Shown in pieces: positions 48,082-60,653 of a stretch of DNA of 64,000 nt. Positions within the stretch are counted from its first letter, which is position 1. Each line of letters opens with the position of its first letter. Made by a program: the position numbers and the translations under genes. This stretch comes from Podospora comata (Eukaryota > Ascomycota > Sordariomycetes > Sordariales > Podosporaceae): assembly GCA_017354895.1 (NCBI GenBank), contig CP071493.1, positions 5,952,001-6,016,000 on the forward strand, given 5' to 3'. The notes beneath the pieces are model-generated. The model made no database searches. It had not been told where the DNA came from and saw only the letters and a list, made by a program, of their open reading frames with translations.

Positions 48082-48634
48082 GTTGGCTAGTTATTTGGCG
48101 AAAACTGGAAACGGTCGCAAGGCTTGTCGTGACAACAAAAGAGGCTATGGCGCCAAAAGTCGTCAGGAAGAGTCGCGTCTGGTGAAGAAAATAAATCACC
48201 GAGTGGAAAGTCGCAAGGTGAGAAGAAAAAGGCGCGCGTTGGTGATGAATACCAAGACTGTCAGATGGCGAGGGGTTGGCGCGTTGATGAGAAGAGGATG
48301 TCAGAAAAGGAAGGGAGGGAGCAGAAAGGCGAAAATAAGGTTGGAGGTCAAGCAGCACGCACAGCCTCAAAACCTGACCGCAATCAGCTCTAACCACGAG
48401 TGGCTTAGCCAGAGCCGGAAAGGTGCCGCTTGGCCCGTGCACTGGGCGCTGGTGGGGCCAACGGAACCGTCAGAGCACAGGCCACCCTGTGATAGTCCCA
48501 ATTCACTTTTGATGTCTTTTTGATTCACTTGGCCTTCTTGGCTGGGCAAGCTTTTTTCTGTGTCAGTTGACATTCACAAACAATCGTGATAAAAAGAAAA
48601 GACAACTCGACCTTCATTCCAATTTTCTTTCATT
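48082..48634. promoter_or_regulatory. Divergent promoter of SUB2 and RPR2
   Basis: A 553-bp region between the start codons of two RNA-metabolism genes. No other coding feature is supported. Confidence 0.5.
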
Positions 48635-49108
48635 ATGGCAAAGGCAAAAAATGGTGGCGGCGGGGTGCAAAACAAGGCCATCTATTCTCGACTATCATTT
48701 CTTCAGCAAGCAGCCGTTTTCCTCTCGACAGCAACTCTGGACGGTGATGGTTCCAATATCTCAGAGCTCAACAGGGGTCAAAACCCACCACTTCAAGGTG
48801 CTGGAAGACGTCTAGCCACTGACTTGCGCGCTGTGTCCCTGAAGAGCCGGATTCGATTGAACCCAGCAGTAAAGCAGAGCATTTGCAAGTTCTGTGACTC
48901 GGTCCTCATTGACGGGGAGTCTTGCACTTCGGGAATCGAGAACAAGAGTAAGGGAGGTAGGAAGCCATGGGCCGATATTTTGGTTCGCAAGTGCCATGCT
49001 TGCGGCAAGGAGAGAAGGTATCCAGTGTGCACCAAGAGGACAAAGAGAAAGACAGAGAGGCCGGTTGCGACCCCCGATGAACCAGACATGATGGACCAAA
49101 CTGGATGA
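48635..49108 (+). CDS. RPR2: RNase P subunit Rpr2/Rpp21 (Snm1 family)
   Basis: Single exon, 157 residues, starting at the ATG at 48635. The zinc-ribbon cysteines are C84 and C87 (ICKFC) and C120 and C123 (CHAC), preceded by a helical N-terminal half, as in the Rpr2/Rpp21/Snm1 family. The protein should be a subunit of nuclear RNase P, which matures the 5' ends of tRNAs. A related subunit of RNase MRP (Snm1) has the same fold and cannot be excluded. The C-terminus is Lys/Arg-rich, as expected for RNA binding. Confidence 0.88.
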   Translation: MAKAKNGGGGVQNKAIYSRLSFLQQAAVFLSTATLDGDGSNISELNRGQNPPLQGAGRRLATDLRAVSLKSRIRLNPAVKQSICKFCDSVLIDGESCTSGIENKSKGGRKPWADILVRKCHACGKERRYPVCTKRTKRKTERPVATPDEPDMMDQTG

Positions 49109-49553
49109 AGAATTCCGAACTTGAATGTCAGTTTATAATTTCCTCGGGGATGCATTAGCTTGCTTCTTGTAGATGAGGGACATATTCAAGGCCTAGGTGC
49201 CATGTCAGACAGCAAAACCGATGAGGAGATGTCGTCTCGAATCCCCAGGTGCCCTCAATATCCTTCAACATGGTCCTCAGAAACACCAGCATGGTACTAC
49301 CCAGGTGATCAGACCAGAAGCTCTCAGCGTTCAAGGACACCAACTTTCCAGTGCCACCGTCAACAAACTGCAAGGCATCGGATATCAGTCGTTCCACCAC
49401 CAAGCACCTGCTATCATTCGTCTCTATCTACACAGCAGTAACCATGCTGCCCACCAAACAGTCGAGCCACGCGTCTTCTGTCGCCATACGACAGAACCTC
49501 ATCCCAGCAAACCACCCGCATTGTCTCAGAACCTGCACCTACCCGCCGGTCCT
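49109..49553. other. Short intergenic region between RPR2 and HSK3
   Basis: About 445 bp between two convergent genes. No gene is supported. Confidence 0.5.
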
Positions 49554-49999
49554 TCAGTTTGGTCCGCCGCCGCCGCCGCCGCCTCCTCCCTGCTGCTGGC
49601 TCTGTTGCACCGACTCCTCCCCGAGGACTTTACTCGCGGCCATGAATCTGTGATCCGACAACGACGAGCGGGTGTCTGTCAGTTTCAACCGTATGTAAAG
49701 TACACCAAAGCCAAGTAGGGTTACTCACAACCCCGCATGCCAACTTCCCAGTCCGCGCATGGACTCGGCTTGTACGCTGGTCATACGGAGGAGGTTCTCA
49801 GTGTCGGCGAGGTTGTTGGAAAGCTGGGCTAGTTGTTGTTGGAGTTGGGCCTGGGTGGTGTTAGTATCAGCATCAAATATCACAATATCAAGGACAGAGA
49901 ATGTAAACAAACCAGTTGCCTAGCTTTAACAGCCCCCCCAGATGAAGCCATAGACTGGCGTGTTTGTGTGGGGGCGCTGCCGTAGCCTCGTGATGCCAT
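49554..49999 (-). CDS. HSK3: DASH complex subunit Hsk3 (3 exons)
   Basis: Exons are 49913-49999, 49729-49850 and 49554-49647, in phase, giving 100 residues. The core KARQLAQLQQQLAQLSNNLADTEN-type coiled coil, followed by MRGLGSWHAGLFMAASKVLGEE across the last junction, is characteristic of fungal Hsk3. The ten-subunit DASH/Dam1 complex couples kinetochores to microtubule plus ends. The introns are 62 and 81 nt, the first with a GTTTGT donor. The C-terminus ends in a Gly run encoded by a CCG/CCT tract. It is too small and spliced to be found without exon assembly, which explains why it is easily missed. Confidence 0.88.
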
Positions 50000-51913
50000 G
50001 GTGTGTGCTGTTGTGGACTGATATGCAGGTGGTCTGATGGCTAGGTAGGCAAAGGACGAAAGGAAATAAAGAAGTCCAAAGTGGGCCCACCGCTGTAGTA
50101 GCGGGTTACGTTGTGATATTTCAATGTGGGATTTTGTATGGATGGGAATCCCAAGCATGCGTGTTGTTCAGTGATGCGGATGGAACAAAAAGCTCTTATC
50201 ACGAGAGCGGGGCCGCAGGGCGTTGTCAAACGCGTTTTTGGCGGGGTAGCTTTGGGGGGTTATAGCAGCAACAGCACTGCCTGGGCGATTCAATGCCTTG
50301 GACTTACGGAGATAGATAGATGACTTGAGAGAGGCTTCAGTCTGGAGGCTCGGATTTCGACTGATGGCATACTCAAGATATGCCTCTTGTTTTCGATCTG
50401 GAAGAACCCTATCATCCATGACTTCATCACACCTGAGAATTCAGACGAGACACCACACAATGGAATACCGAGGAGATCATAGCAACTTCCATGCAGTACT
50501 CTTCAACACAGCATAACAACATCAACAAAAACAACGCCCTCTTTGCTCCCGTATCTGCTCCCCTGCCTCATGCCCGTCTCCCGAGGCGGACAACGTCAAG
50601 CTAATTCTTAGTTTCCGTGGCTTGTTGCTGTTCTATGGCAGCAGCAGTTGATCCCCTCAATGATCAGATCATACGCTCAGATCGCTTCGTCGTCAACCAG
50701 CTAGCCTTGGTGGGATAATGAACCCTTTCAACAGACGTAACCGAGCTGGCTCTACACCTACTTGTTGAATAATTTCCGAGTTCCTGAGTGTTTGGAAGCC
50801 TCTCGCCACAGGATCAACAGCACCAAACACATATCAACTCAAAATAGCTAGAATCCATGACCAGTATGTGTTTCAATCTTCAACCATTGTAATGTTTTGT
50901 ATTTACCATCCAACTTCTTCGGCAAGCCCTTCCTTCCTCCTTTTATTTCTGTGTGTCCACACACTTCCCTCCTCTCCCCCCCGGCCCCTTCTCTGGGTAG
51001 GTAGGTATTATATCCCTCCTTGAATCAGACCCCAAAAGACAAACTGCCGCCCTCTGATAGCCCACAACAAAACAATGCTCGTAGCTGCAGAATGAATTTA
51101 CCACCGATAAACATTGCATTATCGTCCTCCCTTTCCCCCTAAAGCACACACACCGTTGAAACACACAGAAAAAAAAAGCAACGTCGACCAAAAGGAAAAA
51201 AAGTTGTCATATGTACTTTGTCTCTTTCTCTCACTCAACTCTCTCTCTCTTCTTCTCTCTTACACAATTTCAACCCAACCTCCCGCACTCTTCACCATTT
51301 CCCCTCCACCTCCCCTCCTCGTTTTTGTATCCACCACTCTTCACTCTCTTCCTTCCCATCAAAAAATGCAATACTAGAAACACACAAAAGAAAAAGAAGA
51401 AAAAACACAAAGAAAAACTAACATTAATTTGATTTTTGTACGCGCGTTCGCCATGTGTGATTGAGAATCTGAGTGTTGTGTGTCAAAAGAAAAAGTCAAA
51501 GAATAGTCCAAAAATATTTCCCACTTCTTGCCCTTCCCACAACACGACACACACACACACAAAACACGGGTTCTCCCGCCACTCCCAACTCTCTAGACCA
51601 TAGAAAAAACATGTGTGTATAAAACTTGTGTAATGTTCGTATCATTTCCTAACCCGTGAGAACGAATTCCATCTCGAAGCTTTGCTCCCCTCCCCGTTCC
51701 TTTCGCTCGCTTAATATGTTGTTGTTGCAATGTTGTGACTTGTGTGTCGTGTGTAGATGTTCAACTTCTTCCTCCCGCTCTAGACCAAAACTGTCTTCTT
51801 TCCTTCGATCGTCTTGCCTCAGCTCGGCTCATGGGTTCGTGGGAGGTGACGCAAAGGTGAGGAGCTTATGTGCCCCATTGGATGGGTGCTCCCTCATATC
51901 CAACACCAGCCTC
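50000..51913. other. Intergenic region between HSK3 and the KPR-like gene
   Basis: About 1.9 kb. The part after about 51150 is pyrimidine-rich with CT and AC tracts and probably belongs to the 3' region of the minus-strand gene at 51914. A real ATG-led frame of 83 codons lies on the minus strand at 50168-50419. Confidence 0.5.
50168..50419 (-). CDS. Weak small hypothetical ORF upstream of HSK3
   Basis: An ATG-led frame of 83 codons (start at 50419) rich in Ser, Arg and Leu. It contains a GTAAGTCC donor-like sequence, so it could be a 5' exon of HSK3 or of an unrelated transcript. I recognise no family, and it may be untranslated leader. Confidence 0.2.
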   Translation of the reverse strand: MDDRVLPDRKQEAYLEYAISRNPSLQTEASLKSSIYLRKSKALNRPGSAVAAITPQSYPAKNAFDNALRPRSRDKSFLFHPHH

Positions 51914-54525
51914 TTAACGCACTCCAATCGGAGGACGGGGGCCTAGGCTGCTCTGACTGCTGGCAGCTGATGGCTCTGAATCAAGGTGGGTGGAATCACC
52001 ACTGCCCGCGCTAGCACTCGCACTACCGGTCAGACTTCGCACAGTTTTAGTCTTTGGCGGTTGGAGGGCGCTCACCCCAGCGTGCTGTTCCACCTGTTGT
52101 GGCGCAACCATGTTTCCGTGACCGGGTGGGTATCGGGGCATGGGTTGTCGCACACCATCCGGAGGTGATGGCCTTCCGTTGATTGGCGGTCCAGCATAGC
52201 CATTTGGTGGTGATGGTCGTCCCTTGTTGGTCCCGCCACGCACCGATGGGGTGTAGGGGTTTCCTGGAGACTGGCTGGCACGCCGTACGCTGCCATTCAT
52301 GCCCATAGGTGGGGGCCCTCCCTGATTGTACTGCAATTCGTCGAGACGAGCAGCCGTCAGAGAATTGGCCCTCGAACCTGCGTGCATGGCCCCTCGATCC
52401 ACGTTACCGTAGCGGTTAGACGTAAAGCCCAGCAGAGGATCGTCTAAGATGTTTTCATGCAAGTTCGAAATGGCGGGTGTCATGACTTGACTTGAACGGT
52501 TGCGTCCAAAGCTAGGCCGGAACCTGCTGCGGGTTGACGGTATTGAGTCTGCCTCTGGGTTTTGGCGGAACTGGGCGGCACTGCTAGGCGCTTTCCTATT
52601 CTTCTTTGACGTGACGCTCATCATGTCGAAGTTATCAGGATCGATCATGGGGGCCATCGGCGTGGGGTCGAAGTAGTCTTCTCCGTCCTCGTCGTCGTCA
52701 TCGTACATGCCACCCGGAGGGGGCCTTTGTGGTGGCGGCCCTCTTCGTGGGCCGGGGCCGGGTCCGGGTCCAGGTCCAGGTCCGATACCAGCGGCAGCGC
52801 GCCTAAGTCTCATCTCCTGCTCCCTTAACGCAAGTTCTCGTTGCCGAAGCTGAAGCTCTCTTTCCCTGATGGCAAGGTCTTGTGGTGAAGTACCAGAATA
52901 GCCATTTTCGCTCCCCTCGGGGATATCATCATAGACCACCAAGTGGCTGAACTCTTCCAGATCCGTTCCTTCCATCGAACCTCGCCTCGAGGGCACACGT
53001 GAGTTTGGCCCCATTCCATTTGGCGGCATTCCATTAGGCGGACGTCCGTAACCGTTTGGTGGACCTCCGTTCATGGGCGGTGGTGGCCGGCGCATTCCAG
53101 GTCCGGGAGGGCCCATTTGCGAAGGAATTCTGGGACGTGGCCGGCCAGGAGGCATACCGTTCCCGTTGGGCATACCGTTCGGCATCGGTCGGGGTGGACC
53201 TTGAGACATCCGGGGCAGTGGGGAAGGCGTAGCAGACGGTGAGCCTGGCTGCGCTGGCGCCATTGTGGCGTCACCTTTCGGCCGGTTGCGATTGACCAAG
53301 TTGAGATTGTGGAGGATGGCGTAAAGCGTTTCAATCCGGGGAACTGCGACTCCAGTTTCTTGCGATAGCCTCATGGGCGATCCAAGATACGTCTCGATTT
53401 CCATGGGACGTCGTGCAATGTAGTCTTGCCACATGATGTTTTCGGCCCCATTTCTGGCAAATTCGTCGATCGTGCTCTGCTTGAATTCAGGAGGGAACTT
53501 ACAGCCCTGCGCGTCCGCGAGCGCCAACATCTCGTCGATAATGTCGGACACCAGCTTGGCCACCCCAACCTTGTCGAGTAACGCGGCATAGTTGGGCGTT
53601 TCGAACAAGACCGTCAGTGGGTGAAATGCAATTGGGCTACATCACAGTTAGTCACCAACTGATATGCCTCCAGCTCATCAGCGTCCCCAAGACTTACCCA
53701 ATAACTCGTTCGTATTGCTGCTGTCGAATATTAGGCGACACCTTGCAATCGACCTGGCCGGTGCTCAAAGTCATGGCCAGAGCCTGTGCCATATCCTCTT
53801 GGATCGTGGGCGGAATGTTGGGGTTCTTGTTGGCAGGACCAACCCATAGCTCGGCCGACCCCTTGTGCTCGAATTCGCTTCCGCCAAGTTGGGCCAAGTC
53901 AGCGCCGCAAACGAGTGAGAGCACTACGTTTGTCGGGAACCGTTCCTCTATAGCCGATTCGAGTCCGAGTGCGTGGGTTGTGTTCACGAGGATGCAGGTA
54001 TGTTGAGGCGTCACAACTGAATCGATCACCGAAGCGAGGTCGTAGACATCGGGGAGAGCTTTAATACAGAGGATGACGTAGTCGAAAGCTCCCTCCCTGC
54101 GTGTAGCAGCCTCCTCTGGCGTCCGGACGACTGTATATCAATTCCACGTTTTAGCAAATGAAAAACACACTGGTCGGTCGCTGGTGGGGAGCGCTCATCA
54201 ATGGGGTGGAGCGTAGAAGAAAGAAGTTGCATACCATGACGGGGCTTAAACCGCTCGTTCCCAAAAACGAGAGATCTGGGCGCAGGACCGTTAGCATACA
54301 CATCATCGCACGCATGCGTCAAGCAAAGAGGTTGGCAGGGCGGCTGCGCGGGTGAGAGGTAGGTGCTTACTTGAACGAGATGCCGTATTGCGACACATGC
54401 TCGTAGCCCGTTTTCCACACGAGGGTGACGTCGCAGGCATTAGTCGCTTGGAGCCTCCATGATAAGAAGGCAGAAACCGGATTCCCACCGACTGTGACAA
54501 CATTCATCAGCTCATAGTCCGACAT
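51914..54525 (-). CDS. Ketopantoate-reductase-like protein with long disordered C-terminus (4 exons)
   Basis: Exons are 54371-54525, 54235-54275, 53698-54130 and 51914-53636 (introns 95, 104 and 61 nt), in phase, 783 residues. The first ~300 residues follow the ApbA/PanE fold: a Rossmann start (VVTVGGNPVSAF), the strand ending CIKA (K89), and the helical domain. At the usual active-site lysine and two asparagines the sequence reads YERVIGPIAFHPLTVLF, so those residues appear replaced by Arg, Pro and His. The other ~480 residues are Pro/Gly/Gln/Arg-rich and probably disordered. S. pombe Mug72 is a related KPR-like protein. I infer a non-canonical or regulatory role rather than pantothenate synthesis. 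Confidence 0.85.
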
Positions 54526-57500
54526 GTCTGGCTGCTCTGGCTAGAACACATGTGCAGCAATCCGTTGGGCAGTCTGTTCTTTTTGTTTTTCTGGGAAGAG
54601 GGTCGGGGTTCGGGGAAAGAAAACGAGTGTGGTGGTGGTGGTGGACAACGGGAAGGGTATCAGGGGGAAGAAAGTTGGACGAGGGGAGCGCCAGAGAAGC
54701 GATGCCCACTCTTTTTGGGCTCCCGTCCCGGGAATTGAGGTGACACTAGGCTGAAGATGGGGATGGGGTGCACAGGAGGGGAATGGAGACAGAGGGACAA
54801 GAAACAGGACGAGACGGCGCAGCTCCAATTGCAACTGGCGCCGGTGGATGGGCTACTGACCTGATAGGATCTTGAGTCGGGGTGTCATGGGTGCCATGGT
54901 GGAGGCCCGATTCGGGATAGTGGGTAGGTCAAGTTTCGAAGCTGCGAGACCAGCAGCTGTGTCTGGCGGGCAGTGATTGACCAGCAGAACGAGCTGTGGT
55001 GGTGGTGGTGGTGTGAGTGTACAGGTGTCCCACCAGCGCGACCAAGTTCCCCTTTGTGGCTGGCTTGTTCTGCGGCTTCCAATCAACAATTTTTGTTTTC
55101 TTTTTGGTCTCTCCCGCTGTCGACTTCGAGATCTCGTTTCCGCGGTGGATCTTTGGTTTCTTTTTCCTCTCTCTGCCTTCTCCAATCTCCCCCACACAAG
55201 GCGGTCTCACCCACGAGAGGCCCTCTCGGCGCAGACTGTCGCGAAGACACCGGTCGTTCCCGAGATTTCGTCCAACGGGGCTTGCAGATCGGGGACTTGA
55301 TGATAGAGCGATTGAAAGATATCACACAGACCCTTCGGGTGCTGGCTCAGCAAGCGAACGAGCTTCCCTCGGGCGCAGTAGTTTAGCGGCAGTGACAATT
55401 CGACGATCGTACGTGCGCGCTTCGCAGTGGCGCCGGGGGATCTAACTCTTTGGCTAGCTTCAGGCAAGTGCAGACGTAGTGCAAAATGTCAAGCGGCGGG
55501 CTGGTCTGTACGCCAGCAAACGAGCGTGACGCCTTGACGCCCAGAAGGCCCCGACACAAGATCTAGGGTGTTCCTGGGTTTCGATATGGCTGGATTCGGA
55601 TGTGTGGCTGGCGGCGGCGTGGGCTGCTTGTAACGAAGCCGGTGATGATAGGCCGCAAGAGTTGAAAAGGACCGTCTTTTCCCACGTCTGTTGCGTGTTG
55701 CAGGCCTCGCCGTCTCCCACTGTTCTGCTCAAGAAGATGCGGTACAGGATGCGGGATGCGGGATGCTGGGACAGGTATTCTGTAACGAGCGGACGAGCAA
55801 AGAGTCGGGGCGGTCTGGGCAACGATCGAACCACGAGCCACGGGGAAGACGCCTGCTGCAGAGAGACTTTCGAGACACTTTGGGGGTCGGTGCCAAGGTA
55901 TGTGCCGTCGGCGCCGGTAGCAGGTTGGGTGCAAACTGGAGCGACTGGAGCGGACTGGAGCCCGAAAAAAAGGTATTTGCAGGACACAAGACAGGCAGTC
56001 CCGTCACAGAGCAAAACAAAAATAAAATGGCGATAGGATTCGTAGGGAGGGGACCGGATAATCCGACAGAATCGCAGGCATGGAATTGACCTTTCTCACA
56101 AGGTTGCGTGTTTCGCCCGTCGGGAGTGGATTCTCTCTGCTGGCTGCCCAGGGCTCTCGTGTCGTCTGCAACGGGAGCGCTTTCTGCCCTACCCAGCAGT
56201 TGAATGCTCCCTGGCCACTGCTTGGATGGATGCTGCGATGGCAGGCACCGTCCGTCTCCATCCCCTCTGTCAATGGTAGACAGCCCATTCGGGTGCCAGG
56301 GGTGCTTTACGGGTAGGAAGGCACGCACGCATCAACGCACCCGACATTCTACTGTTGTGGAAATGTGCATTCGGAAGCCCGTGTAGGTAGGTGGGTAGCA
56401 GCCACCAGCCACAGCCTACTAAGATACCTACCTTGCCGCTTGAAAAAAAGATAACAATCTCACTGTCCCTGTCTTCCACGGCGTCGTGGCATTAAACTAA
56501 ACCAGAATATCTGTATTGCTCAATGGTATGGTATCTCGTGCCCTGAAACGCCAACCACCGACCGAGAGGCGTCAGATGTCAGAGAGGAGAGCACCTGAAC
56601 CGCCAGCTTCGCTGTCAACGCTCCTGATGACAATCGATATTCTCGAACCATCGCCAGCATCTGAAAATAAAAAAAAGGCTCGCCAGGGGCAGACCCCCAC
56701 CTGTGGATAACTGATCGCTTGTTCCGCAAGCCGATGCGACCGACAAGGCTTTTTCGCGGTCGGCCCTGGACAATTTTGCAGGTGGATCGGAAGGGATGTG
56801 AACAGCATCAACAGGGAACAGGGGCCCATTTGGCCTGTGCCTGATCGGTGACGCGGTCTTAGACGTGTGGCTTTGAGCGGAAGCTAGCCCGTGTTCAATG
56901 TCAACATGCCTTTCCGGTGACGTGGGAGGGGCCAGGGGCAACTGATTTTTTTCTCGACCGCTCTGACGCTCTGGAAGGCCGAAAATAGATTGGATGATAG
57001 GAGACGGTTTGAGATGGCAGTTTGGCATTTCTTGCCGTCCGAATCCTTCTCTCATCAGAGTGCGAATGGCCCGGAAACAGATGTTGGAAATTCCACATGC
57101 TGGACGTTGGATAAGATGACAGCTGGTGTGGTGGGAGAGGCAACCTGCCAAGGCCAGAGTGGGTGGGGGTTTCCCAAAGCCCGGATTTGGCTTCTTACCA
57201 CGACTCTGTCGCTGTTTCAGGCCAATGAAGAAGCTCCAGTTGAGGGTTCCTGATAGCTCTCTTCGGTGTCCGCTTACCGTCCGGTGCTCTTCGGAATTGA
57301 AAGCAACCTCAAGTCTGGCCGACTTCCAAGAAAATCTTGTAGGCACTGTTTCTTCCATGGAATTATCCTGGCTTTCATATGGACACAATCTCTCTGCTCG
57401 TTCAATAGTCCAATGGCCCAAAACACCTTGGAATGAAGTGGTAGTGCACTAGTTGTCTCTCTGATATCCAGACACTCGTCCTACGCAGATGGATACACGC

Positions 57501-60289
57501 AGAGGATCCTCTCAAAGGCTCAAACCAACCCAGACCAAGGACAGAATGTTTGTTGACCCTGGGGACGGCACACCGCTTGTGGATTGTGTCAATTGTCGAA
57601 CGATCTGATGACACGAAGCGATGCAATGGTGCTGGCTTTTGAGCTCTGCATTTGCTGCATGCATGTTTGGGATAAGTATCGTATCCGTACCTATGTGTAC
57701 TTGTCTTTTTATCTGGATGGATGACACGGAGTCCTTTTGCCATGTCGATGTTCGGTATCAAACGATAGGCGAAGTCTCAGACATTTCCAAAGGATTGTCT
57801 CCCTAAGCCGCATATTAATATTGTAGCTCCTCACCAGAATAGGATGAGTCTCTGGAAGAGTTCAACAATTAGAAGTCTATAGTGTAAGACCGCTTATCGG
57901 AACATGCTCGGTATTTGCGCCTTCTCCAGCCCCTTGCTGAGCTGATACTGGGCAGTCGCGCTTGGCCGGGTCTGCGGCTTGGCGCCACGCACCTGGCGGA
58001 CCCCTGTCTGTGATTTCAGAATTTCAGATGAATGACGCACGCTGATGGAACCCTTTCCAACTTTCCCAGCCTCGGTCAAGCGGGGTCAATTGGCGAATTC
58101 AAGAACGGCCAATGATCATTCCAGCCTCGCGACCACTCCTGGTGAGACGCGACCATACATCTTCTTCAGTTTGCTTCTTCAACCTAGAATTTCGATGCTC
58201 ACAGACATCCCAAAGAGGAACTCCTTCACCTCCGAAACGGGAAGCATGCGAGCAACTCGGAGTTCGGTACTGCAATGCAGCCCCTCTCACATCATGGAGC
58301 TTTCCCCATGAGCTCCTCTCTTCATCACCGAACACCCATCACAAAGCCCCATATGCATCTCGATTTGTATTCAAGGCCAGGTACGGATCCTACCTCAACA
58401 AGATCCACCGTTCGAGATGGCAGCACTCCTCTGGCAGGTGCTAATTCCGCTGCAAACGCTCCGTACCAATAGCAAAGTCTATCACTATCCCGCTCTCTCT
58501 CAAAATCTGGGTGATAGATTCCCATCTGCGAAACGCCATCCTCCCACGTCTTCCCGCGTCCCAACAGCCTGGGGGTTTGGCCGTTACGGCGCAAAATCTC
58601 CGGAAGCAACCCTCAACGGACAAGCCCTCGATGCCGAGCGCTCGATGAGGCCAGTGTGCCCAGCCTCAACACCGAAGAGAGCCTCATCTTGGCAGGGCAT
58701 CACCACGAAAAGAGGAGGATTGGCATGGACAGAGACAAGCCCTCAGTCTACAAACGCCACGGCGGACACCATTGACAGAGCCCTTTTCAGACTGACATCT
58801 CGGTGCTGCTTTCCTGTGGCCCCGTCAGCCCGTCCGCGGTGGGTCAAAGCGACACTCGAACCCTGCAGGATACAGGGGGTTCGTCCAGGAAACCTGAATG
58901 ATTTTCCAAGAAAATGGAAATTTGGGTCCAGCTTTCCCTCAGTGAATCCGATTATAGATGCAATTGCACCATTCACTGCACGGCAGTATTGCCCTCCTGC
59001 AGTTGGGTCACCCATCATTTCCTTGTACAGTTTGATGATCAAGGCACGCAGGACACCAGGCTGCAGTTAACGCAGTGGGGAACCATTTTGCCGGCACTTC
59101 TGATTATCATCTCTTCGGACGCCCAACGAACTCGACATGCTGCACAGCTCGCGGTCGAGATGGGAGCGGCCAATGAAGAGGCTGTTGGTCAGATGTTTGT
59201 GACACAACAGCAACCAAGTACACACAGCGAGAACTCCCCTTGGCAATCTTTCTCTGACACAAAGTTTCCGTGATGCATTTCCGAGCGTCTTACCAACTGT
59301 CCGAAGCCTCGTGAACTGGGCCGAGAGTCGTAGGCACCACGGCCGAGTGCAGGTTCATATTGACGCTTATTGCCGCCGACATGCCCCTATCGTCAACATT
59401 GGTCCATGAGCTCGTAGCGTACGGCTAATTGTGCAAGGTGCATGAGGGTAAAGACGGCATTGACGGGGCACGGGCGAATCGGCTAGATACCAACGATCCA
59501 TCCACAAGTGCCCGTTGTTCGGGACGGCCCAGGAAGTGGTAGTTTGTTCGTCAAGTGTCAAGCAAGGCTTGTTGTTTATCTGCATTGCTGGGTTGGGTCT
59601 GGTAGACCAACCAGAAGACGATGCTATGTAGAAACTGGGAGAACATGCCTTGGTTGCTGTTGATGAAGGCACCACCATGAAGGTTACCGGAGCAGGCGGC
59701 TAATAGCTGACCATATGCCAGGTCTGCTTTTTGGCCATGATATGCACTGTCAAACATGGTCAATGTTGACGTTTTTTTGCCTCCCTGCTCAACATTTTGG
59801 TTCCCTTTCAGGAAGCTGAGGGAAGAGATGGACATTGATTGACAATTGACAGCCAATTGTCGGCATATGGGATTATCGGATGGGAAGCCACCCGTTCCAG
59901 CCGCTGCCTGCCCCCTATTCTCAAAACCTTGATATTGAGCAGTCTGCTTTCACACGTGGCGCCACTGCAACGTGGTAGAGAATTAGACTGGAAGGAGAAA
60001 TTCAGCTCCGTGGCTGTTGGGCGTTATTAAATCAGGTAGGTGATATTGACTGTTGGGGTGTGTGGGGGATTGATGACACCGAAAACGATGGCGGCGGCTT
60101 TTTTGCTTCTTCTTCTTTCTTGCCGTGTTGTCTATGGCTCGGCCCGTAATTGCGTGGCGGTTTGGACAGTAGGATTGTCAATGGAGAATGGTTAGGGGTA
60201 CTGTGCTTTGTTTTCGTGGGCTGAAGAAGCTTGACTTCTTTTGGAGGGGGGGTGTAGGATGTCTCAGATCAATGTTGGGCTGTTGACGT
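54526..60289. other. Gene-poor tract of about 5.8 kb upstream of the KPR-like gene
   Basis: It should contain the promoter and leader of the KPR-like gene (minus, from 54526). No gene is supported. Open frames at 56615-57421 (minus) and 58417-59070 (plus) start or end without good context and resemble no family known to me. ACCTACCT/AGGTAGGT words occur at about 56392-56432. Confidence 0.5.
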
Positions 60290-60653
60290 TCAGCCCTGCC
60301 CGGTTTTGTAGAAGGATTTACAGAGCTTGCAGAGAATGATGGGAGCCGTTGGGGGAATTGGGGATAGTCCTGAAAGGCGGCTGGGCGGGTGTTGATATTT
60401 GTCATTCCGTAGTAGATATGTTTCAATAAGGACGGTAATACTCACTGCCGAACCGAGAGACAAGGTGGTGTGTTGAATTTTGAGGGTCGTCGTACGAAAA
60501 CTGCCTGCCCGAGGGGGGGAGACATTGATAGGGGGGTGCAGGAGGCATGTCTGAGATGGGAGGAGGAGGCTTAGAAGGGGTTAGAGACATCGACTGCAGA
60601 TAGCCGACCGCGGAGTCCGAGGGTTTGTCTCTGGGAGCCCCTTTTCTCATCAT
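60290..60653 (-). CDS. Small hypothetical protein, Pro-rich with CxxC (2 exons)
   Basis: The proposed exons are 60446-60653 and 60290-60369, joined by a 76-nt intron (GTGAGT..TTTCAG), giving 95 residues. It contains PPPP stretches, then a CKLCKSFY motif near the C-terminus that might bind metal. The frame upstream of 60653 looks like leader. I recognise no family and the model could be wrong, because an alternative without splicing also remains open. Confidence 0.35.

Noticed and set aside
56615-57421. 268-codon open frame on the minus strand
   Set aside because: No recognisable motif and no promoter or splice context; the composition looks random.
58417-59070. 217-codon open frame on the plus strand
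   Set aside because: No family resemblance, and an overlapping minus-strand frame of similar quality; possibly a gene relic.
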